Shown piece after piece: positions 17,378-29,749 of a stretch of DNA of 64,000 nucleotides (positions are counted from its first letter, which is position 1; each line of letters opens with the position of its first letter). The DNA is from Kineosporia sp. NBRC 101731 (GTDB lineage Bacteria > Actinomycetota > Actinomycetes > Actinomycetales > Kineosporiaceae), in contig NZ_BSTC01000010.1 of NCBI RefSeq assembly GCF_030269305.1, positions 124,001-188,000 of the forward strand. The letters are read 5' to 3'. A program made the translations under genes and the position numbers. The notes below the pieces were generated by a model. That model did not search any database. It was not told the DNA's origin and was given only the letters and a program-made list of their open reading frames with translations.

Positions 17378-17444
17378 GGGGAGGTTTTGCATGATCACGG
17401 AGGGTTTTCCCGCCTTCTTGGTCGTGATCATGCACAACCTCCCC
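17378..17444. terminator. Long 22-bp-arm inverted repeat between convergent cutC and lon
   Basis: The left arm (17378-17399) begins GGGGAGG and ends ATGATCACG; the right arm (17423-17444) is its reverse complement with one mismatch. The loop is 23 nt. It sits between the ends of two convergent genes and can act as a bidirectional terminator. A third related copy lies at 17461-17482 over the lon stop codon. Confidence 0.75.
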
Positions 17445-17460
17445 GGAGATCTATCACTCC

Positions 17461-17479
17461 GGGGAGGCGTCGTGCATGA

Positions 17480-17482
<3 letters not shown>
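17461..17482. repeat. Third copy of the 22-bp intergenic repeat, covering the lon stop
   Basis: GGGGAGGCGTCGTGCATGATCA matches the arms of the upstream hairpin at about 18 of 22 positions, and its last three bases are the lon stop codon. The arrangement looks like a small dispersed repeat family rather than a simple terminator. Confidence 0.6.
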
Positions 17483-19867
<2,385 letters not shown>

Positions 19868-19910
19868 GCCCGATCAATGCGATGGCGTGATGACTTAGTT
19901 CCGGGTTCGC

Positions 19911-19931
19911 CCTGAGCGGAGTCGACTCAAC
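19911..19931. promoter_or_regulatory. HspR-type (HAIR-like) operator upstream of lon
   Basis: CCTGAGC-N7-ACTCAAC matches the HAIR consensus CTTGAGT-N7-ACTCAAG at 11 of 14 positions with the exact 7-bp spacer. HspR control of lon is established in Streptomyces lividans, so heat-shock repression here is a reasonable inference. Confidence 0.65.
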
Positions 19932-20154
19932 GTACCGGCCGGTTCGGTGACCGGGTCACCGCGATCGGTGCCTGCCGGACGGGTGACGCAGGCCACCCCG
20001 CTCACGGTACGCACCGCCACGGGTGGTGCGGTTCCTGGTTCGAACCGTTCGAAGGGTCGCCCGGATCGGCCGTGTGACCTGCGAAGATGTGTCCCCCGAG
20101 CGGGGGACTTCCAGTTTTCCTCAGGATCGGGGCCGGTTGGGCCGATAAGAGGGT

Positions 20155-23100
20155 GTGACTTCCAGCCGCCAGGTCTCGCCGCCGCGAGAGACCACCAGGG
20201 TCCCCGCTGCCCGGGACCCCAGGGACGGCCGGGCTCAGCACGGCATGCTCGCCGGGTTCGAGATCGTCGAGCAGCTCGGCAGTGGTGCCGAGAGCACGGT
20301 GTTCAAGGTCCGTCGCCCCGAGGACATGGCCCAGGGCCGCCGGGCCGAGTACGCCCTCAAGATCCTCGACAAGCCCCTGGCCGACTCGCACGAGGCCGAG
20401 GTGGCCTTCCGTCGCGAGGCCGCGCTGCTCGCCGGCGTGAACCACCCCGGTCTGCCGCGGGTGTACGAGGTCGGGGCCCTGGACCGGCGCCCGTACCTGG
20501 TGATGGACCTGGTCTCCGGCAAGCAGCTGGCCGGCGTGCTCGAGGGCGGGGCGCTGGCGGCCGACAAGGTCGTGGCGCTGGCCCTCGACATCGTCGAGCC
20601 GCTGTCGGCCGTGCACGACAAGGGCCTGGTGCACCGCGACCTCAAGCCCGCCAACGTGATCGTCATGGAGGGCGGTGAGGCGCGCCTCATCGACTTCGGC
20701 CTCACGGCCCGCGACGGTGAGGACGACGAGGCCCACGCCGCTGTCGGCACCCTGGCGTACTCCTCGCCCGAGCAGGGCGGCACGCTCAAGCGCCCGGTGG
20801 ACAACCGGTCCGACCTGTACTCGCTCGGCGTGATCATGTTCCAGGCGCTGTCCGGCGTGCTGCCGTTCAGCAGCCCCGATCTGGGCGAGCTGCTGCGCAT
20901 GCACGCCGTGGTGCCCGCCCCCGACCTGACCCAGCTGGTGCCCAGTATCCAGCCGGCGCTGGCCGAGATCGTCGGCACGCTGCTGCAGAAAGACCCGGAC
21001 GACCGCTACCAGAGCGGCCGCGACCTGGCCGCCGACCTGCGCGCGCTGGCCGGGATGCCGCGCCGCACGGCCGAGGTCACCAGTGGTGGCGAGGCTCCGC
21101 TGTTCGGCCGCAACGCCGAGATCAGCGTGCTGTCCGGGCGCTGGAACGAGGTCCGCAACGGCCGCAGCGGCATTGCCCTGGTGCACGGCGGCGGCGGCAC
21201 CGGCAAGACCCGGCTGGTGGCCGAACTGCTGCACCAGGTCCGGGATTCGGGCAGCACCGTGCTGCAGGCGACCTGTGTGCCGGACAGCCCGGTGCCGTTC
21301 GCCCCGATCCGTGACGCGATCCTGGGCCATCTCCAGGAGATCGCCCGGATGCCGGTGGGCGACCGCTGGCGGCGCCGCTCGAAGATCCGCGCGGCCTCGG
21401 CCGGCTGGTCACCGTCGATGCTGGGCCGGATCGCCCCCGGGCTGGAGGCCATCCTCAACGGTTCCGACACCCTCAAGGGCAAGGACAACCTGACGGCCCG
21501 GTCGGGGCTGGGCGGCGCCCGGCACACCGCGCCGGAGCAGGCTCGCCAGTCCGAGCCCGAACCGATGAACGAGAGCCAGTTCGCCGTCGCCATCGCCGGT
21601 TTCCTGGCGGCGCTGGCCCGCCAGACCGGCGACCTGCTGCTGTTCCTGGACGACGTGCAGTGGCTCGACGAGGGTTCCCGGCAGGTGGTGTCGCACCTGG
21701 CCGGCCAGATGGCCGACAGCAAGGTGCTCATCCTCGCCGCCAGCCGCGACGAGGTGGAGTACGCCGAGGGCCTGGGCGCCTTCTACCACGCGGCCGGCAT
21801 GTCGCTGGACGTCGAGGTGCCGGTGCTGGAGCTCGACGAGGGCTCCATCGGCCAGCAGATCCGCTCGCTGATCCCTGGCCTCGACGTCGGCTCCAGCCTG
21901 GTCGACATCCTCTCCCGCCGCAGCAACGGCAACCCGTTCGTCGCCGGCGAATACCTCAGCGCCGTGATCGACGCCGGTCTGCTGCAACCGTTCTGGGGTG
22001 CCTGGAAGCTCGACGAGGAGGGCCTGGACCGCCTCGAGCTGCCGCAGGACGCGGTCGGCCTGGTGCTGACCCGCCTGCAGAACCTGGCCCCGGGCACCTA
22101 CGAGCTGCTCGTCACCGCCGCGGTGATCGGGAACGAGTTCCACGGCGAGATCCTCTCCTCGGTGATGGGCATGACCGGGGAGGAAGTCCTGCCGGCCCTC
22201 TCCGAGGCGGTCGGCCAGCGGCTCATCGACACCCGTGAGGGCGGGGCCTACGTCTTCCTGCACGACCGCGTGCGACAGGCACTGCAGGCCCAGCTCGACG
22301 AGGACGAGCTGGCCGCGCTGCACCTGCGCATCGCGCAGGCGCTGGAGACGGCGCCCGACTCACCGATGACGGTGCGCCCGGAGCACGCGTACTCGATCGC
22401 GCACCACTACATGCAGTGCGACCCGGACAGCGACGAACGGCTCGAGCGGATCTTCGGTGCCGCCTGGCGCGCCGGTCGCCTGGCGCTCGCCAACCACGCG
22501 CCGAACGAGGCCATCAACTTCCTCGAGTTCGCCGCCGGCCTGCAGGCCCGCCCGCCGACGGCGTTCCTGGTCGAACTGGCCCACGCGCTCAAGCAGAACG
22601 GCCGGATGGAGGCCGCGCGCAACCGCACCCAGCAGGCGCTCGCGGGCGAGACCGACCCGGTGCGCCGGGCCGAGATGTACTCGCTGCTCGCGGACCTCTA
22701 CAAGGACGACTGGGACAACGACGCGTCGCTGACCGCGGTCCGTAGCGGTCTGGCCGAGCTCGGGGTGGAGTGGCCCCGGACCCGGACCGCGCTGGTCGTC
22801 ACGTCGATGCTGCTGTTCGCCGGCGCCACCCTGCGCGGCCTGTTCGGCGACCGCCACCCGCTGACCGACGAGGACCGGCAGCGCCGGCTCGTCACGGTAC
22901 AGCTGCACAGCACGGCCTCGTTCGTGGCGCTGTTCGCCCAGGACCACCTGCTGGCGTTCTCGCACGCGCTGCGGGCCCGGGTCTGGGCGCTCCGGCTCGG
23001 CGAGGGCACCGCGAACGTGATGTCCCACGCCGCGATCGGCATGGTCGCGGCGTTCAACGGCTGGCGCGGCAGTGCCCGCCGGGCCTTCGCGCGGATGGAC

Positions 23101-25611
23101 GCCGACCCGGTCTCCGAGCTTCCCACGCGCCGGGCGACGAACGCGTACCTGCGCGGAACGGCCCTGTACGGGGGCGGTCTCGCCGACGGCACGCAGTGGG
23201 CGCGCGACATGGAGGCCGACGGTCCCTGGATGGACCTCGGCCAGGAGCTCGACGCCATCGCCGTGTTCGCCGTGCGCTCGGTCGTCATGGGCCGCACCGC
23301 CGAGGCCCAGCACTGGCTGGACCGTGGCCGCAGCCGTCAGACCGGCCGCAACGTCGACGCCACGCCGTTCATCGTCGCGGCCCCGATGACCCTGTCGCTG
23401 CTCGGCCGTTTCCCGGAGGCGGGTACCGAGCTGCGGCACATCCGGCAGGTCTGCGAGCGGGTACCCACCCTGGACCTCCTGCGCCACATGGCCACCCTGT
23501 TCCAGCTCGCCGAACAGCAGGACTTCGCCTCGGCCTTCGAGACCGTCGCGTCCGAGGTGGAGGCCGCCAATCCCCGCCCCGAGCAGGTCTTCCGCGCCCA
23601 CCACCCGCTGTTCTACCTGATCGCGACGGGCCGCCTGGCCCAGCTGCGGGCGGCGGACGAGGCGGAGCGGCCCGTGCGCCTGGAGATGGCCCGGTTCGCC
23701 GTGGAGCAGGCCACCCGGCACCCGGACGCCCCCGAGCTGGAGGCCCTGGCCCGGCTGGTGCGCGCCGACCTGGAGGTCGCCGAGGGGCGGCCGGGCGACG
23801 CCCTGGTCACGCTCACCCGCATCGGCCAGTTCCTGACCCCGGACGCCCCGACCGTGTCGTTCGAGGTGGCCCGCATCCGGGCCCGGGCGCTGAAGGCACT
23901 GGGCACCCCGGAGGCCCGCCGGCAGGCGCAGCACGCCTACGCCGTCGCGGTCGGTGAGGGCTGGCCGCACCGCGCCCAGGCCGTCAGCACCGAGTTCGGG
24001 CTCGGCACCGACTGGCTCGGCGTCGCCAGCAGCGGCTCGCACAGCACTACCGGCAACGGCACGCACACGACGGCGGGGCACGACCGGCTGCGGCTGCAGG
24101 CCCTGCAGACCGTCAGCGCGGCCGCGGCCAAGGTGCTCGACCCGCGGGTGCTGGCCCGGATCGCCCTGGACGAGACCATCAAGCTGCTCTCGGCCGACCG
24201 CGCCTACCTGTTCCTGGTGCCCGACGACGAGGAGGAGGCCAGCCTCTCCGGCGGCCTGGCCAAGTACCTCGGGCGCGACGCCGACGGCCGGGACGTCCCC
24301 GAGCTCACGGGCTACAGCACCACCCTGGTCGACCGGGTGCGCCAGACCGGCCAGGCCCAGGTCTTCACCGGCACCGAGGAGGGTGCCGTGCTCGGCACCA
24401 AGAGCGTGGTCGCCCACGGTCTGCGCTCGGTGCTGGCCGCGCCGATGAAGGTCGACGGCCGGATGACCGGTGTGGTCTACCTGGACAGCCAGGTCGCCAA
24501 GGGCATCTTCACCTCCGGCGACGTGGAGATCCTGTCCGCGCTGACCAACCACATCGCCACCTCGATGGAGACGGCCCGCGTGGCCCAGCTGGAGGTCTCG
24601 GTGAAGACCGCCGACCGGGAGCGGGCCGTGGCCAACAACCTGCGCGACGCCCTGCGCGAGATGGCCGAGAAACTCGACGACCCGAGCAAGGTGCTCAAGG
24701 AGCTGCTCCTGTCGACCTTCCCGGTGCTCGGGACCGACCGGGCCTGGCTGCTGTCGGTCAAGGACGGCACCCATCTGCTGCGCGACGCCGGCGACGGCGA
24801 TCCGGTCGAGATCGCCGAGGACGCGAAACTACGCGGCCTGCTGACCATCCAGCAGCCCCGGGTGGGCAGCGCCGAGCTGGTGCCGGGCGGTCTGTCCGAT
24901 CAGCTCGGCGAGGCCACCTCGTGGATCGCCGTGCCGATGCGCTCGCGGCGCGCCGACCTCGGCGTCATGATCGTGGCCAGCACGACCACCAACGGACCCA
25001 CCGTTGACCTGGCCCAGACCATCGACACCGCAGCGGTTCTCGCGGCGCAGGGAATGAGCGCCTACGACAACTCCACGCTGTTCCAGCAGGTGCAGAACCT
25101 GGCCGTGGTGGACGAGCTGACCGGGGTGCCGAACCGCCGCCGCTTCTTCGAGGTGAGCGCGCGGGACCTGGCCGGCGCCAAGCGGCACGGTCGCAGCCTG
25201 ACCGCGCTGATGATCGACATCGACCACTTCAAGAAGGTCAACGACACCTACGGGCACCCGACCGGGGACGACGTGATCAAGACCGTCGCAGACCGGTTCC
25301 GCCAGCAGATCCGCAAGACCGACGTGCTCGGCCGCTACGGCGGCGAGGAGTTCGCGGTGCTGCTGCAGGACGCGCAGTTCGACGGGGCCCTGCCCGAACG
25401 ACTGCGGGCCTGTATCGCCGAGGAGCCGGTGCAGACCCGGTCCGGCCCGCTGGAGATCACGGTCAGCGTGGGCATGACCTTCCTCGGCGACGACGACGAC
25501 ACCGTCGAGACCCTGCTGGCCCGGGCCGACCAGGGGCTCTACAAGGCCAAGCAGAACGGCCGCAACCAGGTGCGGTTGCAGGAGGAACTCGAGGAGAACA
25601 CCGCCGGGTAG
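20155..25611 (+). CDS. Giant Ser/Thr kinase - AAA ATPase - GAF - GGDEF signalling protein
   Basis: This is a single 1818-residue protein. Domains in order: a Hanks-type kinase (about 30-300; GSGAES loop, Lys69, HRDLKPAN with Asp162, DFG Asp180); an AAA/STAND-type ATPase (about 315-620; GRNAE, Walker A HGGGGTGKT with Lys351, LLLFLDDVQWLD); and a long alpha-helical repeat region (about 640-1290). A GAF domain (about 1305-1485), a second weaker GAF-like region (about 1510-1640) and a C-terminal diguanylate cyclase (about 1650-1812) follow. The cyclase has DELTGVPNRRRFF, the active-site signature GGEEF at 1729-1733 and an intact RxxD inhibitory site at 1720-1723, so it should make c-di-GMP with product feedback. 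All key kinase and cyclase residues are present. The soluble protein has no transmembrane segment. The GTG at 20155 has AAGAGG upstream; an internal ATG at 20245 is possible. It is monocistronic. Confidence 0.9.
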   Translation: MTSSRQVSPPRETTRVPAARDPRDGRAQHGMLAGFEIVEQLGSGAESTVFKVRRPEDMAQGRRAEYALKILDKPLADSHEAEVAFRREAALLAGVNHPGLPRVYEVGALDRRPYLVMDLVSGKQLAGVLEGGALAADKVVALALDIVEPLSAVHDKGLVHRDLKPANVIVMEGGEARLIDFGLTARDGEDDEAHAAVGTLAYSSPEQGGTLKRPVDNRSDLYSLGVIMFQALSGVLPFSSPDLGELLRMHAVVPAPDLTQLVPSIQPALAEIVGTLLQKDPDDRYQSGRDLAADLRALAGMPRRTAEVTSGGEAPLFGRNAEISVLSGRWNEVRNGRSGIALVHGGGGTGKTRLVAELLHQVRDSGSTVLQATCVPDSPVPFAPIRDAILGHLQEIARMPVGDRWRRRSKIRAASAGWSPSMLGRIAPGLEAILNGSDTLKGKDNLTARSGLGGARHTAPEQARQSEPEPMNESQFAVAIAGFLAALARQTGDLLLFLDDVQWLDEGSRQVVSHLAGQMADSKVLILAASRDEVEYAEGLGAFYHAAGMSLDVEVPVLELDEGSIGQQIRSLIPGLDVGSSLVDILSRRSNGNPFVAGEYLSAVIDAGLLQPFWGAWKLDEEGLDRLELPQDAVGLVLTRLQNLAPGTYELLVTAAVIGNEFHGEILSSVMGMTGEEVLPALSEAVGQRLIDTREGGAYVFLHDRVRQALQAQLDEDELAALHLRIAQALETAPDSPMTVRPEHAYSIAHHYMQCDPDSDERLERIFGAAWRAGRLALANHAPNEAINFLEFAAGLQARPPTAFLVELAHALKQNGRMEAARNRTQQALAGETDPVRRAEMYSLLADLYKDDWDNDASLTAVRSGLAELGVEWPRTRTALVVTSMLLFAGATLRGLFGDRHPLTDEDRQRRLVTVQLHSTASFVALFAQDHLLAFSHALRARVWALRLGEGTANVMSHAAIGMVAAFNGWRGSARRAFARMDADPVSELPTRRATNAYLRGTALYGGGLADGTQWARDMEADGPWMDLGQELDAIAVFAVRSVVMGRTAEAQHWLDRGRSRQTGRNVDATPFIVAAPMTLSLLGRFPEAGTELRHIRQVCERVPTLDLLRHMATLFQLAEQQDFASAFETVASEVEAANPRPEQVFRAHHPLFYLIATGRLAQLRAADEAERPVRLEMARFAVEQATRHPDAPELEALARLVRADLEVAEGRPGDALVTLTRIGQFLTPDAPTVSFEVARIRARALKALGTPEARRQAQHAYAVAVGEGWPHRAQAVSTEFGLGTDWLGVASSGSHSTTGNGTHTTAGHDRLRLQALQTVSAAAAKVLDPRVLARIALDETIKLLSADRAYLFLVPDDEEEASLSGGLAKYLGRDADGRDVPELTGYSTTLVDRVRQTGQAQVFTGTEEGAVLGTKSVVAHGLRSVLAAPMKVDGRMTGVVYLDSQVAKGIFTSGDVEILSALTNHIATSMETARVAQLEVSVKTADRERAVANNLRDALREMAEKLDDPSKVLKELLLSTFPVLGTDRAWLLSVKDGTHLLRDAGDGDPVEIAEDAKLRGLLTIQQPRVGSAELVPGGLSDQLGEATSWIAVPMRSRRADLGVMIVASTTTNGPTVDLAQTIDTAAVLAAQGMSAYDNSTLFQQVQNLAVVDELTGVPNRRRFFEVSARDLAGAKRHGRSLTALMIDIDHFKKVNDTYGHPTGDDVIKTVADRFRQQIRKTDVLGRYGGEEFAVLLQDAQFDGALPERLRACIAEEPVQTRSGPLEITVSVGMTFLGDDDDTVETLLARADQGLYKAKQNGRNQVRLQEELEENTAG

Positions 25612-25629
25612 CGGGTTAGGGTCTGCCGT

Positions 25630-27156
25630 GTGGTCTGCCCTGAGGTCGTCATCGTCGGAGCGGGGCCGGTGGGGCTGGTGCTCGCCCTGCTGCTGGCCCG
25701 CCAGGGGGTGCGCTCGACGGTCCTGGAACGACAGGACGCGGCGTACCCGCTGCCGCGGGCGGTCCATCTCGACGACGAGTGCGCGCGGATCCTTCAGAAC
25801 GCCGGTTTGGCAGCTGGTTTCGCCAGTATCAGCCGTCCCGCGGCGGGTCTGCGCCTGCTCGATGCCCGGCACCGGCCGCTCGCGCAGTTCCGGCGGTCGC
25901 AGCCGGTCGGTGTGCACGGGCATCCGCAGGCCGGGCTGTTCGACCAGCCCGAACTCGAAACGCTTCTGCGGGAAGCAGTCTCGAACTCACCACTGATCTC
26001 GATGCGGCTCGGTACCGAGGTCACGGGGGTGGACGCGGCGGGTCGGGTGCACTGCGGCACCACCGTTCTGGCGGCGGACGCGGTGGTCGGGTGTGACGGG
26101 GCCGGCAGTGTGGTGCGAAGGGCACTGGGAGCCCGGTGGCGCACCCTGGCGGGCGACCAGACCTGGTTCGTCACCGACCTTCTCGGTGAACCTCCGGTGC
26201 GGGAGGAGGACTTCGTCGAGCAGATCTGCGATCCCCGACGGCCCGCCACCTACCTGCGGGTGGGCGAACGGCGGCTGCGCTGGGAGTTTCGCCTGTGGCC
26301 GGGGGAGACCGCCGGTGACCTGACCGCCCGGCTCGGTGAGCTCGTCGACCCCTGGACCCACGACGGGGTGGGGGAGCGACAGGTACTGCGCACCGCCGCC
26401 TACACCTTCCGCGCCGTGGTCGCCGACCGCTGGCGCCGCGGCCGCGTCCTGATCGCCGGTGACGCCGCCCACCTCACTCCACCCTTCATCGGCCAGGGCC
26501 TCGGCTCGGGACTGCGCGACGCCGCCAACCTCAGCTGGAAACTGGCCCGGGTCCTTCGGGGTCAGGCCGGGGACGACCTCCTCGACACCTACCAGGCCGA
26601 GCGCGCCCCGCACGCCACCGCCCTGATCCGGCTGGCCGCGCTCGCCGGTGGTCTGATGGCCTCACCCGCCGCCCCGCTGGCGGGGATCGCCGGGCGCTCG
26701 GCGCGCCTGACCGAACGGATCCTGGCCAGCACCGGCCCACCGTTACGGGCGGGCGCGCTCACCCCGCCCCGCCGTTCCCGGCGTGCCTCACTGGTCGGCA
26801 CGCTCGTCCCTCAATTCCCGACAGGGGACGAAACAGTGGACGAGGAAAGCCTTCCCTGCTTCGACGATCTCCTGGGCCCGGGGTTCGCCCTGCTCACCCG
26901 GGGCGGCCCGGGTGCGGCCGGGCTCGAGGACCTGGCCGCCCGGCTGGACGCTGTCGTGCTCCGCACCGACCGAGGCACCGACCGAGGCACCGACCGAGGC
27001 ACCGACCGAGAAACTGAGCGACCGGAGCTGACGCGCGTCCACCATTGGCTGATCGAGAACGCGACGGACGCCGCCCTGGTGAGACCCGACCGGGTCGTCG
27101 TCGCGACCGTACCCGCACGGGGTGCGGCGCGAAACCTGGGTGTGATGTCAGTGTGA
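25630..27156 (+). CDS. FAD-dependent aromatic-ring monooxygenase (MhpA/phenol hydroxylase type)
   Basis: This 508-residue flavoprotein has an N-terminal dinucleotide-binding motif VVIVGAGPVGLVLALLLARQ and ends its first strand pair with VLERQ. The FAD-ribose motif RVLIAGDAAHLTPPFIGQGL, GSGLRDAANLSWKLARVL and DTYQAERAPHA are typical of the 3-(3-hydroxyphenyl)propionate hydroxylase group. It probably hydroxylates an aromatic or polyketide-like substrate using NAD(P)H and O2. The C-terminal region contains a TDRG tandem repeat. The GTG at 25630 lies 19 bp after the upstream stop, with GGGTTAGGG upstream. No aromatic-pathway neighbours are seen. Confidence 0.88.
   Translation: MVCPEVVIVGAGPVGLVLALLLARQGVRSTVLERQDAAYPLPRAVHLDDECARILQNAGLAAGFASISRPAAGLRLLDARHRPLAQFRRSQPVGVHGHPQAGLFDQPELETLLREAVSNSPLISMRLGTEVTGVDAAGRVHCGTTVLAADAVVGCDGAGSVVRRALGARWRTLAGDQTWFVTDLLGEPPVREEDFVEQICDPRRPATYLRVGERRLRWEFRLWPGETAGDLTARLGELVDPWTHDGVGERQVLRTAAYTFRAVVADRWRRGRVLIAGDAAHLTPPFIGQGLGSGLRDAANLSWKLARVLRGQAGDDLLDTYQAERAPHATALIRLAALAGGLMASPAAPLAGIAGRSARLTERILASTGPPLRAGALTPPRRSRRASLVGTLVPQFPTGDETVDEESLPCFDDLLGPGFALLTRGGPGAAGLEDLAARLDAVVLRTDRGTDRGTDRGTDRETERPELTRVHHWLIENATDAALVRPDRVVVATVPARGAARNLGVMSV
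26965..27012. repeat. 12-bp tandem repeat in the monooxygenase gene
   Basis: There are three perfect units of ACCGACCGAGGC and a fourth ending GAGAA. They encode TDRG-TDRG-TDRG-TDRE near the C-terminal thioredoxin-like part of the protein. Confidence 0.9.
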
Positions 27157-27209
27157 CGAAGTTGTCCGGACACCTGCCCGGCCTATCCGGGGCGCCCTGG
27201 ATAGAGTGA

Positions 27210-28253
<1,044 letters not shown>

Positions 28254-28270
28254 TTCGTCCGTACCGCTTG

Positions 28271-28306
28271 CCCGTGCTCCCGGTGAACTACAGCCGGGAG
28301 CGCGGG
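28271..28306. terminator. Bidirectional hairpin between mdh and the convergent FAD gene
   Basis: The 13-bp arms (28271-28283 and 28294-28306) pair with one mismatch. The 10-nt loop holds the stop codon of the convergent FAD gene, so one arm is coding sequence. Confidence 0.7.
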
Positions 28307-29547
28307 TCGGCCGGGGGAAGCGGCGGCGGCTCCCAGTTCACGATCGACGCCAGACCGCTCGCCAGCGGCGTGCCCGGCAGGGCATTGAGCACCTGGGCCG
28401 TCAGTACCTGCGCCCGGTGCGGGGCCGCGGAGTTCAGCCGGCCCAGCTGCCGGGACCGGCGCGCCACCATCTGGGTGCGTGCCTGCCGCACCTGCGTGAA
28501 CTTCTCGAGGGCCGGCGGGATCGGCACGTTCTCGAACTCCGGACCCACCCGGCCCTCACCCACGAGCGACGCGAGCACCACCGCGTCCTCCAGCGCCATC
28601 GAGCCACCCTGACCCAGATCGGGGGTCATGGCGTGCGCGGCGTCACCGATCAGGGCGACCCGGCCCTGGTGGAACGCGGACGGCCCGGGGTTCAGCTCCT
28701 CCACCGGGTGCCGCATGACCTGTTCCTCCACCAGGTTCTCCAGGAGGGCGGGGATCGGGTCGTGCCAGTCGCCGAAGAGTCGCCGTAGCTCCTGCACACC
28801 CGACGAACCGGTCTCGTTGTCCCCGTCATCCCTGTCATCCCTGTCATCCCCGGCACCCCCGTCACTGGCAGCCGTGGCGTAGCAGTACAGGCTCTGGTCC
28901 TTCAGGGGCATCACGGCGAACCGGCGTCCGTCCGGGCCCCAGGTCTCGAAGCCGGTGTCCTCCGGCGACAGGCCCCCCGGATCCGGCACCACCATCCGCC
29001 ACGACGTGTACCCGACGGGCGCGGGGGCGACGGGCGAGGGGAACAGCAGGCTGCGCACCACCGACCGGATGCCGTCGGCCGCCACCACCAGGTCACCCTC
29101 GCTCTCACCGTGCTCGGTGATCAGCGCGGCGGGAGTGTCGGCGTCACCGGCCCGCACCCCGGTCACCCGGGTGTCGGCCTGCACCACGCCGAACGGCAGG
29201 GCCTGCACGATCACGTTCGCGAGCTCGGCCCGGTGCAGCGCCACCACCGGGTCGCCGTACTTCTCCTGAACGGCCGCGGAGATGTTGTTGCGGATCAGCC
29301 AGGTGCCGTCGGGCTGCCGCAGGCCACCGGGGCCCGGGACCCGGCCGATCTCCCGCACGGCGTCACCGATGCCGAGCCGGTCGAGGGAACGCAGCCCGTT
29401 GGGCCACACGCTGATGCCGGCGGCGACCGGTTCCAGGGTGATGGCCTGCTCGAACACGCAGACGTCCCAGCCCCGGCGGTGCAGTGCCGCAGCGGCGGTC
29501 AGACCCCCGAGGCCTCCGCCTGCGATCAGTGCGCGCCGTCGTGTCAC
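28288..29547 (-). CDS. FAD-dependent monooxygenase (salicylate hydroxylase/zeaxanthin epoxidase-like)
   Basis: This 419-residue flavoprotein starts VTRRRALIAGGGLGGLTAAA, followed by GWDVCVFEQA, the GxGxxG FAD-binding fold. ISVWPNGLRSLDRLG, LVVAADGIRSVVR (DG motif) and RVALIGDAAHAMTPDLGQGG (GD motif) identify a group A monooxygenase. The GTG at 29547 is chosen over an in-frame start at 29709 because GAGGAGG lies 5 bp upstream, and the longer version would run through the terminator of the nlpC gene. A 9-bp repeat (28825-28851) encodes an Asp-rich insertion. The substrate is unknown; it lies convergent to mdh. Confidence 0.88.
   Translation of the reverse strand: MTRRRALIAGGGLGGLTAAAALHRRGWDVCVFEQAITLEPVAAGISVWPNGLRSLDRLGIGDAVREIGRVPGPGGLRQPDGTWLIRNNISAAVQEKYGDPVVALHRAELANVIVQALPFGVVQADTRVTGVRAGDADTPAALITEHGESEGDLVVAADGIRSVVRSLLFPSPVAPAPVGYTSWRMVVPDPGGLSPEDTGFETWGPDGRRFAVMPLKDQSLYCYATAASDGGAGDDRDDRDDGDNETGSSGVQELRRLFGDWHDPIPALLENLVEEQVMRHPVEELNPGPSAFHQGRVALIGDAAHAMTPDLGQGGSMALEDAVVLASLVGEGRVGPEFENVPIPPALEKFTQVRQARTQMVARRSRQLGRLNSAAPHRAQVLTAQVLNALPGTPLASGLASIVNWEPPPLPPADPRSRL
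28825..28851. repeat. 9-bp tandem repeat (three units) in the FAD gene
   Basis: GTCATCCCT, GTCATCCCT and GTCATCCCC occur in tandem, in frame, encoding a GDDRDDRDDGD surface loop. Confidence 0.85.
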
Positions 29548-29639
29548 GTAGGCCTCCTCGGGGGAAATGGGGTTGATGATCACCATAGGTGCGGATGGTT
29601 CGATCGGCGCGTTATCGGTGTCGGGGCCGGCCAAAGCAC

Positions 29640-29675
29640 GAAGAGGCCGGGAGCTCGATGGCTCCCGACCTCTTC
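29640..29675 (-). terminator. Terminator hairpin after the NlpC/P60 gene
   Basis: The 15-bp arms (29640-29654 and 29661-29675) pair with one mismatch around a 6-nt loop, about 75 bp beyond the nlpC stop on the minus strand. Confidence 0.7.
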
Positions 29676-29749
29676 CGCCCGCAGGAGGGGGTGCGGGCGT
29701 CGGGCCCATTGTCTGGACCCTGACGTGTCGTTCCGGGGTGCTGCCCGAC

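Noticed and set aside
20020-20065. tRNA-like T-arm (GGTTCGAACC) in the lon/kinase intergenic region
   Set aside because: No acceptor, D or anticodon arm can be folded around it.
22360-24774. 804-codon open frame antisense to the kinase-GGDEF gene
   Set aside because: Shadow; the plus strand holds a continuous multidomain protein with intact catalytic residues.
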